Assembly: GCA_009782025.1 (NCBI GenBank)
Contig: WQUQ01000249.1
Coordinates: forward strand, 1-21,093
Origin: Desulfobulbus sp.
GTDB lineage: Bacteria > Pseudomonadota > Gammaproteobacteria > Burkholderiales > Rhodocyclaceae
Reading direction: 5' to 3'
DNA length: 21,093 bases
Both the position numbers and the translations under genes were made by a program. Position 1 is the stretch's first letter; each line of letters starts with the position of its first letter. Under the pieces are notes generated by a model. The model searched no databases, was not told where the DNA came from, and saw only the letters and a list, made by a program, of their open reading frames with translations. This document shows positions 1 to 8,288 of this stretch, piece by piece.

Positions 1-400
1 CGCTGTTGAGCAGATGGGCGGTCAGCGCCGTGGTCGTGGTCTTGCCGTTGCTGCCGGTGATGGCGAGGATTTTCGTCGCCGGGGCCTGGGCGCGCACGCC
101 AGCGGCGAACAGTTCGATTTCCGAAACCACCGGCACGGCAAGTTCGGCGATGACCGGCTCGGCCCTGGCGACGCCCGGCGACAGCGCCGCCAGATCGGCA
201 TCGGCAAAAGCGGCGGCGGCGAACGGCCCGGCCACCAATTCGGCGCCCGGCGCCACCTGCTGCAAGGCGTCGACGTTGGGCGGCGCGGCGCGCGAGTCGA
301 CGACGCGCACCCGCGCGCCCTGGCGATGCAGCCACTTGGCCATCGCCAGCCCGGACTCGCCGAGTCCGATGACCACCGCGCGTTTGCCCTGGAGTTCCAT
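1..400 (-). CDS. murD: UDP-N-acetylmuramoyl-L-alanine--D-glutamate ligase (MurD), N-terminal part
   Basis: MurD adds D-glutamate to UDP-MurNAc-L-Ala in the cytoplasm, the second amino acid step of peptidoglycan precursor synthesis. Only the first 133 codons are in the window; the gene runs off the left edge. The N-terminus begins MELQGKRAVVIGLGESGLAM, a Rossmann-like UDP-binding start with the GLGESG glycine motif. Near the window edge comes the Mur ligase ATP loop, GSNGKTTTT. The ATG at 398-400 is preceded by a GGGAGG ribosome binding site five bases upstream. The gene follows mraY on the same strand after an 83-base gap, the only real gap in this part of the dcw cluster. The gap holds a repeat that could hide the binding site. 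The family call is secure from the motifs and position; the C-terminal domains cannot be seen. Confidence 0.95.
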   Translation of the reverse strand, partial: MELQGKRAVVIGLGESGLAMAKWLHRQGARVRVVDSRAAPPNVDALQQVAPGAELVAGPFAAAAFADADLAALSPGVARAEPVIAELAVPVVSEIELFAAGVRAQAPATKILAITGSNGKTTTTALTAHLLNS

Positions 401-435
401 CAGGCCTCCCGCCGGGCCGCCCCAAGGGAGGCCTG
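401..435 (-). promoter_or_regulatory. hairpin covering the murD ribosome binding site
   Basis: CAGGCCTCCC at 401-410 and GGGAGGCCTG at 426-435 are perfect 10-base inverted repeats separated by 15 bases. In the murD mRNA the second arm holds the GGGAGG Shine-Dalgarno sequence and ends directly against the ATG. Folding would pair the whole binding site. The pairing is seen in the sequence; an effect on murD translation is inference. Confidence 0.5.
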
Positions 436-476
436 CGCCCCCTCGGGGGGCAGCGAACGAAGTGAGCGTGGGGGTT
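401..476. repeat. interspersed palindromic repeat in the mraY-murD gap
   Basis: The gap contains the 10-base inverted repeat described for 401-435, then a CCCCC/GGGGG stem near 437-450, then the segment GCAGCGAACGAAGTGAGCG followed by a G-run. From memory, sequences of this form recur between genes in Burkholderiales and Rhodocyclales genomes. I cannot confirm the copy number here. No coding potential is evident. Confidence 0.55.
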
Positions 477-483
477 GTTTCAT

Positions 484-1587
484 TCAGCGCAACTTCAAGG
501 AACTCAGCCCGATCAGTACGAGCATGATGGTGATGATCCAGAAGCGGACGACGACCTGCGTCTCCTTCCAGCCCGTTTGTTCAAAGTGGTGGTGCAGCGG
601 GGCCATGCGCAGGATGCGTCGGCCCTCGCCGAATTTTTTCTTGGTGTATTTGAACCAGGCGACTTGCAGCATCACCGACAGGGTTTCGGCGACGAAGACG
701 CCGCCCATGATGAAGAGCACGATTTCCTGACGCAGGATCACGGCCACGGTGCCGAGCGCCGCGCCGAGCGCCAGCGCGCCGACATCGCCCATGAACACCT
801 CGGCCGGATAGGCGTTGAACCACAGAAAACCGAGGCCGGCCCCGGCCACCGCGCCGAGCAGGATGCACAACTCGCCCGCCCCCGGCACGTAGGGAATGAG
901 CAGGTATTTGGCATAGACGACGTGGCCGGTGACGTAGGCGAACAGCGCGAAAGCGGCGGCGATCATCACCGTCGGCATGATCGCCAGACCGTCGAGGCCG
1001 TCGGTCAGATTGACCGCGTTGCTGGTGCCGACGATGACGAAATAGGTCAGCACGATGAAGCCGGCAATGCCCAGCGGATAGGCGATGGATTTGAAAAAGG
1101 GCACGATCAGTTCGGTCTGCGCCGGCGAACTGGCCGAAAAGGCGAGGAACAACGCGGCGCCGACGCCGAGCGCCGATTGCCAGAAGAATTTCCAGCGGGC
1201 TGAGAGGCCGTTCGGGTCGCGGTACACCACCTTCTTCCAATCGTCGTACCAGCCGACGATGCCGAAACCGAGCGTGACCACCAGCACCGTCCACACGTAT
1301 TTGTTGGTCAAATCGCCCCACAGCAGCGTGGTGACGCCGATGGCGATGAGGATCAGCACGCCGCCCATGGTCGGTGTGCCGGATTTGACCAGATGCGTCT
1401 GCGGCCCGTCGGTGCGCACCGCCTGGCCGATTTTCCTGGCCGCCAGCCAGCGGATGACGCCCGGCCCGGCGGCGAACGAAATGAGCAGCGCCGTCATCGC
1501 CGCCAGCACCGTGCGCAGCGTGATGTAGTTGAAGACATTGAAAAAGCGGATGTCCTGGGCGAGCCATTGGGCGAGCGCGAGCAGCAT
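484..1587 (-). CDS. mraY: phospho-N-acetylmuramoyl-pentapeptide transferase (MraY)
   Basis: MraY is the inner membrane enzyme that moves phospho-MurNAc-pentapeptide from UDP to undecaprenyl phosphate, making lipid I. The 367-residue product is close to the usual 360. It has about ten hydrophobic segments and the family motifs in order: GTPTMGG, the aspartate pair in [18 protein letters not shown], and the loop MAPLHHHFE near the C-terminus. The open frame continues far upstream of this start, but that part is a shadow of murF. The ATG at 1585-1587 (MLLALAQ) shares one base with the murF stop (TGATG), which points to translational coupling. It sits between murF and murD in the standard dcw order. 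Confidence 0.97.
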   Translation of the reverse strand: MLLALAQWLAQDIRFFNVFNYITLRTVLAAMTALLISFAAGPGVIRWLAARKIGQAVRTDGPQTHLVKSGTPTMGGVLILIAIGVTTLLWGDLTNKYVWTVLVVTLGFGIVGWYDDWKKVVYRDPNGLSARWKFFWQSALGVGAALFLAFSASSPAQTELIVPFFKSIAYPLGIAGFIVLTYFVIVGTSNAVNLTDGLDGLAIMPTVMIAAAFALFAYVTGHVVYAKYLLIPYVPGAGELCILLGAVAGAGLGFLWFNAYPAEVFMGDVGALALGAALGTVAVILRQEIVLFIMGGVFVAETLSVMLQVAWFKYTKKKFGEGRRILRMAPLHHHFEQTGWKETQVVVRFWIITIMLVLIGLSSLKLR

Positions 1588-2963
1588 CAGGCGTTCTCCT
1601 CTTGCCCGGCAGCCAGGGCGTCGGCCACCCGCTCCATCTTCATGAAGCGCGAGCCTTTGACCAGCACCGTGGTTTCCGGCCCCAGTTCCTTGCTCACGGC
1701 GGCGATCAGCTTGTCGATATGGCAGAAATGGCGCGCGCCCTCGCCGAAATTGCGCACCGCCTGCTGGCTGGCCTGGCCCAGCGCGAACAGACGGTCGATG
1801 CCCTGGCTCCTGGCGTAACCGCCGATTTCGTCGTGGTACTGGCCGCTGGCCTGGCCGATTTCGCCCATGTCGCCGAGCACGAGAATCTTGCGGCCGATGG
1901 TGGCGGCCAGCACGTCGATGCCGGCGCGCACCGAATCCGGGTTGGCGTTGTAGGTGTCGTCGAGAATCTCGGCCCCGCCGCGCCCGGCGCGGCGCTGCAA
2001 GCGCCCCTTGACGCCGGTGAAGGCCGAGAGGCCAGCGACCACGGCGGCCAGCGGAATGCCGGCGGCGAGGCAGGCGGCGGCGGCGGCCACGGCGTTGCAG
2101 GCATTGTGGCGGCCGGCAACGCGCAAATGCAGCGTCGCCTCGTCCTCGGCGACGCTCAAGGTCAATTCGGTTTCCAGACCGCGCTGGCGGACGCGGCCTT
2201 GTACGTCGGCCACGTGGTCGATGGCGAAATCGCAGAGCGCATGCGGGATCGCCATGTCGCGCCACAGATCGGCGTAACGGTCATCGGCGTTGATGACGGC
2301 GACGCCGCCCGCGGCCAGGCCGGTGAAAATGCTGCCCTTCTCGCGGGCCACCTCGTCGAGACCGCCCATGCCTTCGAGATGAGCGCGCTGGGCATTGGTC
2401 ACCAGCGCCACCGTCGGCGCGCCGAGCGCCGCCAGGTAGGCAATCTCGCCGGGGCGGTTCATGCCCATCTCGATCACCGCCGCGCGATGCCCGGCGTTCA
2501 GGCCGAGCAGCGTCAGCGGCAGGCCGATGTCATTGTTGAAATTGCCGCGCGTCGCCAGCACCGCATCACCCAACTGAGCGCCAAAAGCGGCCTGGAGGAT
2601 GGCGGCGATCATTTCCTTGGTCGTCGTCTTGCCGTTGGAGCCGGTCACGGCGATCACCGGCAGCGTGAAGCTCGCCCGCCAGGCCCCGGCCAGCGCGCCC
2701 AGCGCCAGCCGGGTATCGGCAACGACGACGGCCGGCGCGCCGGCCGGCAGCTTGCCCTCATCGCTGACCAGCACGGCGGCTGCCCCGGCGGCGACAGCCT
2801 GGGCGAGAAAATCGTGGGCGTCGAAGCGCTCGCCGCGCAGGGCGATGAACAACTGGCCCGGCCGCACCGTCCGGGTATCGGTGCCAACGCCGGTCAGCGC
2901 CGTATCGGCGCCGACCAGCCGACCGCCGGTCACGGCCGCGACGCGGGAGAGCAGCCAGTTCAT
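1587..2963 (-). CDS. murF: UDP-N-acetylmuramoyl-tripeptide--D-alanyl-D-alanine ligase (MurF)
   Basis: MurF adds D-Ala-D-Ala to UDP-MurNAc-tripeptide, completing the cytoplasmic pentapeptide precursor. The 458-residue length fits the family. The ATP loop [11 protein letters not shown] is at residues 108-118, followed by the central domain segment [13 protein letters not shown] and the later [11 protein letters not shown] motif typical of MurF. The ATG at 2961-2963 overlaps the murE stop as ATGA and also has its own AGGAG eight bases upstream (2972-2976). It ends in a TGATG overlap with mraY. The upstream neighbour murE ends in repeat-derived sequence, so the coupling seen at this junction is partly newly built. 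Confidence 0.97.
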   Translation of the reverse strand: MNWLLSRVAAVTGGRLVGADTALTGVGTDTRTVRPGQLFIALRGERFDAHDFLAQAVAAGAAAVLVSDEGKLPAGAPAVVVADTRLALGALAGAWRASFTLPVIAVTGSNGKTTTKEMIAAILQAAFGAQLGDAVLATRGNFNNDIGLPLTLLGLNAGHRAAVIEMGMNRPGEIAYLAALGAPTVALVTNAQRAHLEGMGGLDEVAREKGSIFTGLAAGGVAVINADDRYADLWRDMAIPHALCDFAIDHVADVQGRVRQRGLETELTLSVAEDEATLHLRVAGRHNACNAVAAAAACLAAGIPLAAVVAGLSAFTGVKGRLQRRAGRGGAEILDDTYNANPDSVRAGIDVLAATIGRKILVLGDMGEIGQASGQYHDEIGGYARSQGIDRLFALGQASQQAVRNFGEGARHFCHIDKLIAAVSKELGPETTVLVKGSRFMKMERVADALAAGQEENA

Positions 2964-4609
2964 GTCTTGCTCTCCTGTTGGTTGGCGTGAAAATCCCCCT
3001 CACCCCGGCCCTGGAGGGACGGCCCTGCATGGCCGTCCCGTTCCGCGAGCGCGGAGCAGTGCTCCGCGAAACCCTCGCTACACCCCCGCAAGCGGGGCGA
3101 GGGAGCGCTCCCCTCGCCCCCTAAGGGGGAGAGGGGCGGGGGTGAGGGGGAGCGGCGCGAGCTACGGCGCCATTCCAGCGCCTGCCGCGCCTGCTCGATG
3201 TCGGAGAAGGGGTGGCGGACGCCAGCGATTTCCTGATACGCCTCGTGTCCCTTGCCGGCGATCAGGATCACGTCGCGCCCGTCGGCCTCGCACACGGCCT
3301 GGCGGATGGCGGCGGCGCGATCCAGTTCGACCTCGCCGTGGGCGAGGCCGGCCATGATGTCGGCGACGATGGCCGCCGGCGCTTCGCTCCTCGGATTGTC
3401 GCTGGTGACCCGCACGCGGTCGGCGCGGCGCGAGGCCACTTCAGCCATCTGCGGCCGCTTGCCGCGGTCGCGGTCGCCGCCGCAGCCGAACACCACGGCC
3501 AGGCGGCCGCCGCGCGCGCTGGCCGTGGGCCGCAGCGCGGTCAGGGCATTGTCGAGCGCGTCCGGCGTGTGGGCATAGTCGACCACCACCAGCGGCTCGC
3601 CGCTGCCGCCGAGCCGTTCCATGCGCCCCGGCGGCGGCGTCAGGCCGGCCAGACGGCGCACGATGTCGGCCGCCGAGAGGCCGGCATCGTGCAGCACGGC
3701 GGCGACGGCCAAGAGGTTGTAGATGTTGTAACGGCCAATCAGCCGGGTATCGACGGTGCCGCGCCCGTTCGGCAGGATGAGCAGAAAACGCTGGCCGAAC
3801 GGCGTCTCTTCGAGACGCTCGGCGCGCACCTGGGCGACGAAATTGCGACGCTCGTCGCCGATGCCGTAACCGAGCACGCGGGTCGCCGTCGTTGCGCTGG
3901 CCAGGCGCGGCCCGAACGGATCGTCGAGATTGATGACGGCGCAGCGCAGACGCGGCCAGAGGAACAGTTTTTCCTTGGCCGCGGCATAGGCTTCCATGCT
4001 GCCGTGGTAATCGAGATGGTCGCGGGTCAGATTGGTAAAGACGGCGACATCGACGTGCGCGCCATTGAGCCGTCCTTCCTCGATGCCGATGGAACTGGCC
4101 TCCAGCGCGCAGGCGGCGGCGTGACGGGCGCGGAATTCGGCCAGGCAGCGCATCAGCACGGTGGCTTCCGGCGTGGTGAAGCCGGTTTCGACCAGTTCGC
4201 CGGGAAAGCCCGCGCCGAGCGTGCCGATGATGGCGCAGGGCCTGGGGTAGGCTTGGGCGATGCACTGGCTGATGGTGGTTTTGCCATTGGTGCCGGTGAT
4301 CGCGATCAGCGACAGCGCTTCGCTCGGATGATCGACAAGGGCGTGGGCCAGCGGCCCGGCCAGCGGGCGCAGCGCTTCGACCGGCCGGTTGGGCACGGTC
4401 CACGCCGGGTTCCAGACAAAATCGCCGCCCGGCTGCCAGAGCACGGCGACCGCGCCGCGGGCGATGGCGTCGCCGATGTAACGGCGACCGTCGGCCAGAT
4501 CGCCGGGATAGGCGATGAACAGGTCGCCCGGCCGCACCTGGCGGCTGTCGTCGGCGGCGCCGCTCAAGGCGACGCCGAGGCTGTCGATCAATTCGCGCGG
4601 CGCGCTCAC
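2960..4609 (-). CDS. murE: UDP-N-acetylmuramoyl-L-alanyl-D-glutamate--2,6-diaminopimelate ligase (MurE) with repeat-derived tail
   Basis: MurE adds meso-diaminopimelate to UDP-MurNAc-L-Ala-D-Glu. The ATP loop GTNGKTT is at residues 106-112. The motif DNPRSE, which binds diaminopimelate rather than lysine in this family, lies in the C-terminal domain, and GKGHEAYQEI follows. The start is GTG at 4607-4609, overlapping the ftsI stop as GTGA. The product is 549 residues; the recognisable enzyme ends near residue 484 (EALEW-type ending, QALEWRRSS), close to the normal family length. The last 65 residues, rich in Pro, Gly, Ser and Arg, are encoded mostly by the 158-bp palindromic repeat at 2994-3151 and show no domain. 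The tail is probably tolerated at the surface of the protein; that is inference. Confidence 0.95.
   Translation of the reverse strand: MSAPRELIDSLGVALSGAADDSRQVRPGDLFIAYPGDLADGRRYIGDAIARGAVAVLWQPGGDFVWNPAWTVPNRPVEALRPLAGPLAHALVDHPSEALSLIAITGTNGKTTISQCIAQAYPRPCAIIGTLGAGFPGELVETGFTTPEATVLMRCLAEFRARHAAACALEASSIGIEEGRLNGAHVDVAVFTNLTRDHLDYHGSMEAYAAAKEKLFLWPRLRCAVINLDDPFGPRLASATTATRVLGYGIGDERRNFVAQVRAERLEETPFGQRFLLILPNGRGTVDTRLIGRYNIYNLLAVAAVLHDAGLSAADIVRRLAGLTPPPGRMERLGGSGEPLVVVDYAHTPDALDNALTALRPTASARGGRLAVVFGCGGDRDRGKRPQMAEVASRRADRVRVTSDNPRSEAPAAIVADIMAGLAHGEVELDRAAAIRQAVCEADGRDVILIAGKGHEAYQEIAGVRHPFSDIEQARQALEWRRSSRRSPSPPPLSPLGGEGSAPSPRLRGCSEGFAEHCSALAERDGHAGPSLQGRGEGDFHANQQESKT
2994..3151. repeat. 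158-bp multi-hairpin repeat inside the 3' end of murE
   Basis: The element is bounded by a perfect 13-base inverted repeat, TCCCCCTCACCCC at 2994-3006 and GGGGTGAGGGGGA at 3139-3151. Inside are further stems: GGGACGGCC/GGCCGTCCC (3016-3024 and 3031-3039), CGCGGAGC/GCTCCGCG around 3050-3070, CCCCGC/GCGGGG near 3090, and the palindromes GGGAGCGCTCCC and CCCCTAAGGGG. This is the architecture of an interspersed palindromic element normally found between genes. It carries no transposase. Here it is open in the murE frame and is translated. Confidence 0.8.
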
Positions 4610-6357
4610 AGCGGCTCCTTGAGGGTGTCGGCAGCGGCCACCTGCAATGGCGCATCGAGCGGCACGCCGAGGATGCGCAGGGCGCCGGCGGCGATGCGCG
4701 AAAACGCCGGGCCGGCGACATCGCCGCCGTAATGGCCGGCTTCCGACGGCTCGTCGATCATCACCGCGATGACCAGGCGCGGATCGCTGAGCGGCGCGAT
4801 GCCGACGAAGGAGGCGACGTATTTCCTGGCATAGGCGCCGTCCTCGACCTTGTAGGCGGTGCCGGTCTTGCCGCCGACCCGGTAGCCGGCGACGCGCGCC
4901 TGCGGCGCGGTGCCGCCCGGCTGCACGGCCATTTCCAGCATCAGGCGCAGTTCGCGCACGGTCTGCGGCGAAAAGATGCGATCGCCATGCACCGGCACGG
5001 CGTCGTCAACGCGCAGCAGCGACAGCGGCAGCAATTCGCCGTCGCTGGCGAACGTGCAGTAGGCGCGGGCCAGTTGCAGCAGGCTGACGGAAATGCCGTG
5101 GCCATAGGCCATGGTCGCCTGCTCGATCGGCCGCCAGCTTTTCCACGGCCGCAAGCGGCCGCCGACTTCGCCGGGGAAGCCGAGATTGGGCGCCTGGCCG
5201 AAACCGAGGCGGTCGAACAATTCCCACATGTCGCGCGGCGGAAAACCGAGGGCGATCTTGGCGATGCCGACATTCGACGATTTCTGGATCACTTCGGCGA
5301 CGGTCAGCACGCCGTTGCGGTGGGCATCGGAAATGGTCGCAACGCCAATGGTCATCCGCCCCGGCGCCGTGTCGATCGGCGTATTCATCGTCACCTTGCC
5401 CTGTTCCAGCGCCAGCGCGGCGATGAACGGCTTCATCACCGAACCCGGCTCGAAGGTGTCGGTGATGGCGCGGTTGCGCAGCGGCGCGCCGGACAGGTTC
5501 TGGCGGTTGTTCGGGTTGTAGGTCGGCCAGTTGACCAGAGCCAGGATTTCGCCATTGCGGGCGTCGATGACGACGGCCCCGCCGGCCTTGGCCTTGTGCG
5601 CGGCGACGGTCGCCTTCAACTGGCTGTAGGCGAGATACTGGATCTTTGCATCGAGGGCCAGACGGATGTCCTTGCCATCCTGCGGCGGCCGCATGGCGCC
5701 GACATCCTCGACGATATTGCCGCGCCGGTCGCGGATCACCGTGCGGTTGCCCGGCCGCCCGAGCAGGCTCTGCTGAAAGGCCAGTTCGACGCCTTCCAGA
5801 CCCTTGTCGTCCACGCCGGTGAAACCGACGAGGTGGGCGGTCATGTCGGCGGCCGGGTAGAAGCGGCGGTATTCCCTTTCCTGATGGATGCCCGGCAGCT
5901 TCAGGGCGGCAATGCGCTCGCCGGTTTCCGGCGCAATCTGGCGGCGGATGTACACAAACGTCTTGTCGCTGGCGATTTTGCCGTCCAGCTCGCGCCCGTC
6001 CATTTCCAGCAACTTGGCCAGTTGGCGCTTCTGTTCCGCCGTCATCGTCCGCGCATCGCCGGGAATGGCCCAGATCGACTGCATCGGCGTCGACACCGCC
6101 AGGATGTCGCCGTTGCGGTCGACAATCTTGCCGCGCGAGGCGGAAACCTCGATGTCGCGGCGATAGCGCGAATCGCCCTTTTCCTGCAAAAAATCGTTGT
6201 GAATGACCTGCAAATAGAAGGCGCGGAAAATCAGCGCCAGCAAGGCGGCCAGCAGCAACAGGCCGACCATGCGCGAGCGCCAGCCCTGCAAGGCCAGTTC
6301 GAGGATCGGGCTTTCGCTGTAACGATGACCGCGCTGCGGCCGGCGGCGGATGACCAT
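4606..6357 (-). CDS. ftsI: peptidoglycan D,D-transpeptidase FtsI (penicillin-binding protein 3)
   Basis: FtsI is the division-specific transpeptidase that cross-links septal peptidoglycan on the outer face of the inner membrane. The 583-residue protein has a short cytoplasmic tail, one membrane segment near residues 30-48 (MVGLLLLAALLALIF region), a pedestal domain with the RGKIVDRNGDILA motif, and a penicillin-binding domain with the three active site motifs SVMK, SSN and KTGTA in order. The start is the ATG at 6355-6357, which shares one base with the ftsL stop. The open frame extends further upstream, but that stretch overlaps ftsL and rsmH and is a shadow. It overlaps murE downstream by four bases. 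Confidence 0.97.
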   Translation of the reverse strand: MVIRRRPQRGHRYSESPILELALQGWRSRMVGLLLLAALLALIFRAFYLQVIHNDFLQEKGDSRYRRDIEVSASRGKIVDRNGDILAVSTPMQSIWAIPGDARTMTAEQKRQLAKLLEMDGRELDGKIASDKTFVYIRRQIAPETGERIAALKLPGIHQEREYRRFYPAADMTAHLVGFTGVDDKGLEGVELAFQQSLLGRPGNRTVIRDRRGNIVEDVGAMRPPQDGKDIRLALDAKIQYLAYSQLKATVAAHKAKAGGAVVIDARNGEILALVNWPTYNPNNRQNLSGAPLRNRAITDTFEPGSVMKPFIAALALEQGKVTMNTPIDTAPGRMTIGVATISDAHRNGVLTVAEVIQKSSNVGIAKIALGFPPRDMWELFDRLGFGQAPNLGFPGEVGGRLRPWKSWRPIEQATMAYGHGISVSLLQLARAYCTFASDGELLPLSLLRVDDAVPVHGDRIFSPQTVRELRLMLEMAVQPGGTAPQARVAGYRVGGKTGTAYKVEDGAYARKYVASFVGIAPLSDPRLVIAVMIDEPSEAGHYGGDVAGPAFSRIAAGALRILGVPLDAPLQVAAADTLKEPL

Positions 6358-6629
6358 CAACGCCCTCCCGCCGCCGCGACGACCGGCCGACCGGCGGCAT
6401 CCGGCTGCACCATGTGCAATCGTTCGCGGGCGATCTTCTCGATGCGCGGCGAAGTGGCCCAGGTCGACATCTCCAGTTGCAACTGGCCGTACTCGACATC
6501 GAGCTGGCGCCCCCGCTCCTGCTCCTGCTCCAGTTCCTGAAACAGCTTGCGCGCCCGGTGCTGCGAGGTCACCAGCCCCAGCGCGCAGACGACGAGGATG
6601 AACAGCAGGATCATGTTGAGACGCAGCAT
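6357..6629 (-). CDS. ftsL: cell division protein FtsL
   Basis: FtsL is a small bitopic membrane protein that joins FtsB and FtsQ in the divisome core and helps activate FtsWI. The 90-residue product begins with a hydrophobic segment ([20 protein letters not shown]) and continues with a charged, heptad-like region rich in Gln, Glu and Leu (residues about 24-55), as expected for a coiled coil. A short proline- and alanine-rich tail ends it. The ATG at 6627-6629 makes a TGATG overlap with rsmH. A TTG one codon upstream is in frame but less likely. Sequence alone is weakly conserved in this family; position between rsmH and ftsI makes the call firm. Confidence 0.9.
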   Translation of the reverse strand: MLRLNMILLFILVVCALGLVTSQHRARKLFQELEQEQERGRQLDVEYGQLQLEMSTWATSPRIEKIARERLHMVQPDAAGRPVVAAAGGR

Positions 6630-7555
6630 CAAAGTTTCTCGGCGACGCGCAACACGGCGCTGCGGGCGCGCGGATTGGCCGCCACCTCGGCGGCGTCGGG
6701 CCGGATCGCCTTGCCGACCCGGCAGAGCCTCGGCGGCGGCAACTGATCGGCGCGCAGCGGCAAGCCTTTGGGCAGCGCATCGGGCGTCGCCTGGGCGCGC
6801 ATGAAGTGCTTGACGATGCGGTCTTCCAGCGAATGAAAGCTGATGACCGCCAGCCGTCCGCCCGGCTTCAACAGGTCGAGCGCCTGCGGCAGGGCTATTT
6901 CCAGTTGGCGAAGTTCCTGATTGATATGAATCCGTAGAGCTTGAAAGCTGCGCGTCGCCGCGTCCTGCCCTGGTTCACGGGTGCGCACGGCCGCGCGAAC
7001 GAGGGCCGCAAACTGAGCCGTTGTGACAACAGGTTGTTCGAGTCGAGCAGCCACAACCTTCTTTGCAATCTGGAAAGCAAACCGTTCTTCGCCATAATTT
7101 TTTATAACCTCCGTGATTTCCTTCAATTCGGCCCGCGCCAGCCACTGGGCCGCCGTCTCGCCCTGCGTCACATCCATCCGCATGTCGAGCGGCGCATCGT
7201 GGCGGAAGCTGAAGCCCCGCTCCCCGTCGTCGATCTGCGGCGACGAGACCCCCACGTCGAACAAAATGCCGTCAATTTCCGCAATGCCCGCCTCGCGTGC
7301 GACCTCGGCCAGTTCGCCGAAAGCCCGATGCAGCAGCCGGAAACGCGCATCGATAATGGCCGCGCCGGCAACGATGGCCTGCGGATCGCGATCGAGGGCC
7401 AGCAGCCGGCCGCCCCGGCCCAACGCGGCGAGAATGCGGCGGCTGTGGCCGCCCCGGCCAAAGGTGGCATCGACATAGATGCCGTCGGTCTTGATCGCCA
7501 GGGATTCCACCGCCTTGTCGAGCAGCACCGTGACATGGGCGCCGCTCCCGCTCAC
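6629..7555 (-). CDS. rsmH: 16S rRNA (cytosine(1402)-N(4))-methyltransferase (RsmH/MraW)
   Basis: RsmH methylates C1402 of 16S rRNA at the ribosomal P site, using S-adenosylmethionine. The 308-residue length is typical. Family motifs are present: [13 protein letters not shown] at the N-terminus, the SAM-binding loop [53 protein letters not shown], and [15 protein letters not shown] near the end. The start is GTG at 7553-7555, overlapping the mraZ stop as GTGA. About 6895-7125 (residues roughly 145-220) uses A/T-ending codons much more often than the rest of the gene and its neighbours, although the protein motifs there are intact. Confidence 0.96.
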   Translation of the reverse strand: MSGSGAHVTVLLDKAVESLAIKTDGIYVDATFGRGGHSRRILAALGRGGRLLALDRDPQAIVAGAAIIDARFRLLHRAFGELAEVAREAGIAEIDGILFDVGVSSPQIDDGERGFSFRHDAPLDMRMDVTQGETAAQWLARAELKEITEVIKNYGEERFAFQIAKKVVAARLEQPVVTTAQFAALVRAAVRTREPGQDAATRSFQALRIHINQELRQLEIALPQALDLLKPGGRLAVISFHSLEDRIVKHFMRAQATPDALPKGLPLRADQLPPPRLCRVGKAIRPDAAEVAANPRARSAVLRVAEKL

Positions 7556-8001
7556 AGCGCCAGGCCTCCAAAGCAGTCCGGCAACTCGCCGCTGGACATG
7601 ACCTCGGCGGCCAGATCGTTCTGCTGTTTCCAGGCCGCTTCGTTCCAGATTTCAAAATGACTGCCCATGCCGACCAGATAGACGGTTTTTTCCAGTTGGG
7701 CGTATGCGCGCAACTCGGGGGCAACCAGAATGCGCCCTGCCGAATCGAGTTCTTCGGTGCGCGCATTGCCGACCAGCACGCGCTTGATCGGCGCCGCCCG
7801 CGGATCGAGGCTGGAAGCCTTCAGAATCTGATCGCGGATCGGCTGCCAGGCCGGCGCCGGATAGAGCAGCAGACAGCGGTGCGGATGCGCGGTCAGAACC
7901 AGCGAACCTTCAGCAACGGCAAGCAGAGCCTCGCGGTGCCTTGCCGGTATGGCAAGCCGCCCCTTGGCATCCAGACTGAGCGCCGTCGCCCCCTCGAACA
8001 T
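7552..8001 (-). CDS. mraZ: transcriptional regulator and dcw cluster repressor MraZ
   Basis: MraZ is a ring-forming DNA-binding protein that represses its own dcw promoter by binding short direct repeats. The 149-residue product starts [20 protein letters not shown], the hallmark N-terminal motif of the family. A second SpoVT/AbrB-like half follows, with [15 protein letters not shown] chose the ATG at 7999-8001, which matches the usual family start. An in-frame GTG two codons upstream is also possible and would add two residues. It is the first gene of the cluster, directly behind a promoter and a four-repeat MraZ operator, which supports autoregulation. Its stop overlaps the rsmH GTG start. 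Confidence 0.95.
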   Translation of the reverse strand: MFEGATALSLDAKGRLAIPARHREALLAVAEGSLVLTAHPHRCLLLYPAPAWQPIRDQILKASSLDPRAAPIKRVLVGNARTEELDSAGRILVAPELRAYAQLEKTVYLVGMGSHFEIWNEAAWKQQNDLAAEVMSSGELPDCFGGLAL

Positions 8002-8009
8002 TTCCACAA

Positions 8010-8044
8010 CCCCCGTTTACCCACTTTTCAACACATTTCACCAC
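8010..8044 (-). promoter_or_regulatory. MraZ operator (four direct repeats)
   Basis: On the minus strand four G-rich pentamers begin exactly ten bases apart: GTGGT (8044-8040), GTGTT (8034-8030), GTGGG (8024-8020) and GGGGG (8014-8010), with A/T-rich spacers. This matches the known MraZ box pattern of TGGGN repeats separated by five bases. The first repeat overlaps the -10 element, so binding should block transcription. Spacing is seen; function follows from MraZ studies in other bacteria. Confidence 0.8.
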
Positions 8045-8071
8045 TTTAGAGCAACGAATCTGCACCGTCAA
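8043..8071 (-). promoter_or_regulatory. sigma-70 promoter of the dcw cluster with A/T-rich upstream element
   Basis: On the minus strand TTGACG (8071-8066) and TAAAGT (8048-8043) are separated by 17 bases. Immediately upstream (8074-8092) is an A-run and T-run stretch that looks like an UP element, in contrast to the GC-rich surroundings. Transcription would start about 35 bases before the mraZ ATG. It is the only good promoter I see for the whole overlapping gene series. Confidence 0.75.
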
Positions 8072-8219
8072 GGCAAAAAATGGATTTTTTTCTTACGCAA
8101 CAATGACTTAGGAGCGCTTTGTTCGCGCTGTTTCAAGAAAAATAATCCTTAAAAATCAATGGTCGAAAAATGACTCTTAAAGTGATTTGTTAGCATTGGG
8201 CAAGCGCGACCGAGCACCA

Positions 8220-8288
8220 CCCCGATCATTCCGATCGGGGCGGGGCCGATAAAAACAGGGAATCGCGGCGACGGGCGGGAGGCCCGTC
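8220..8288 (-). terminator. two hairpins downstream of the diguanylate cyclase gene
   Basis: GACGGGC/GCCCGTC (8270-8276 and 8282-8288) forms a 7-bp stem that starts within the stop codon. CCCCGATC/GATCGGGG (8220-8227 and 8233-8240) forms an 8-bp stem with a five-base loop. The only T-run on the transcript lies between them rather than directly after a stem, so these are not textbook intrinsic terminators. The remaining gap up to the mraZ promoter is A/T-rich and shows no gene. Confidence 0.35.

Noticed and set aside
1588..2265. N-terminal extension of the MraY reading frame
   Set aside because: The extension overlaps murF in another frame and is Arg/Gly-rich shadow sequence. The MraY family begins at the ATG at 1587.
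2994..3151. CRISPR-like or tandem repeat array at the murE end
   Set aside because: The repeats are inverted rather than direct and there are no regular spacers. It is a palindromic element.
3212..6540. Long plus-strand open frames opposite murE and ftsI (3212-4732 and 4732-6540)
   Set aside because: They mirror well-conserved minus-strand genes, have compositionally biased translations and lack credible starts.
6358..6780. N-terminal extension of the FtsI reading frame
   Set aside because: It overlaps ftsL and rsmH in another frame. The membrane anchor follows the ATG at 6357 as expected for FtsI.
6895..7095. 66-codon minus-strand frame within the atypical rsmH patch
   Set aside because: It overlaps rsmH out of frame, while the rsmH frame keeps conserved motifs through the whole patch.
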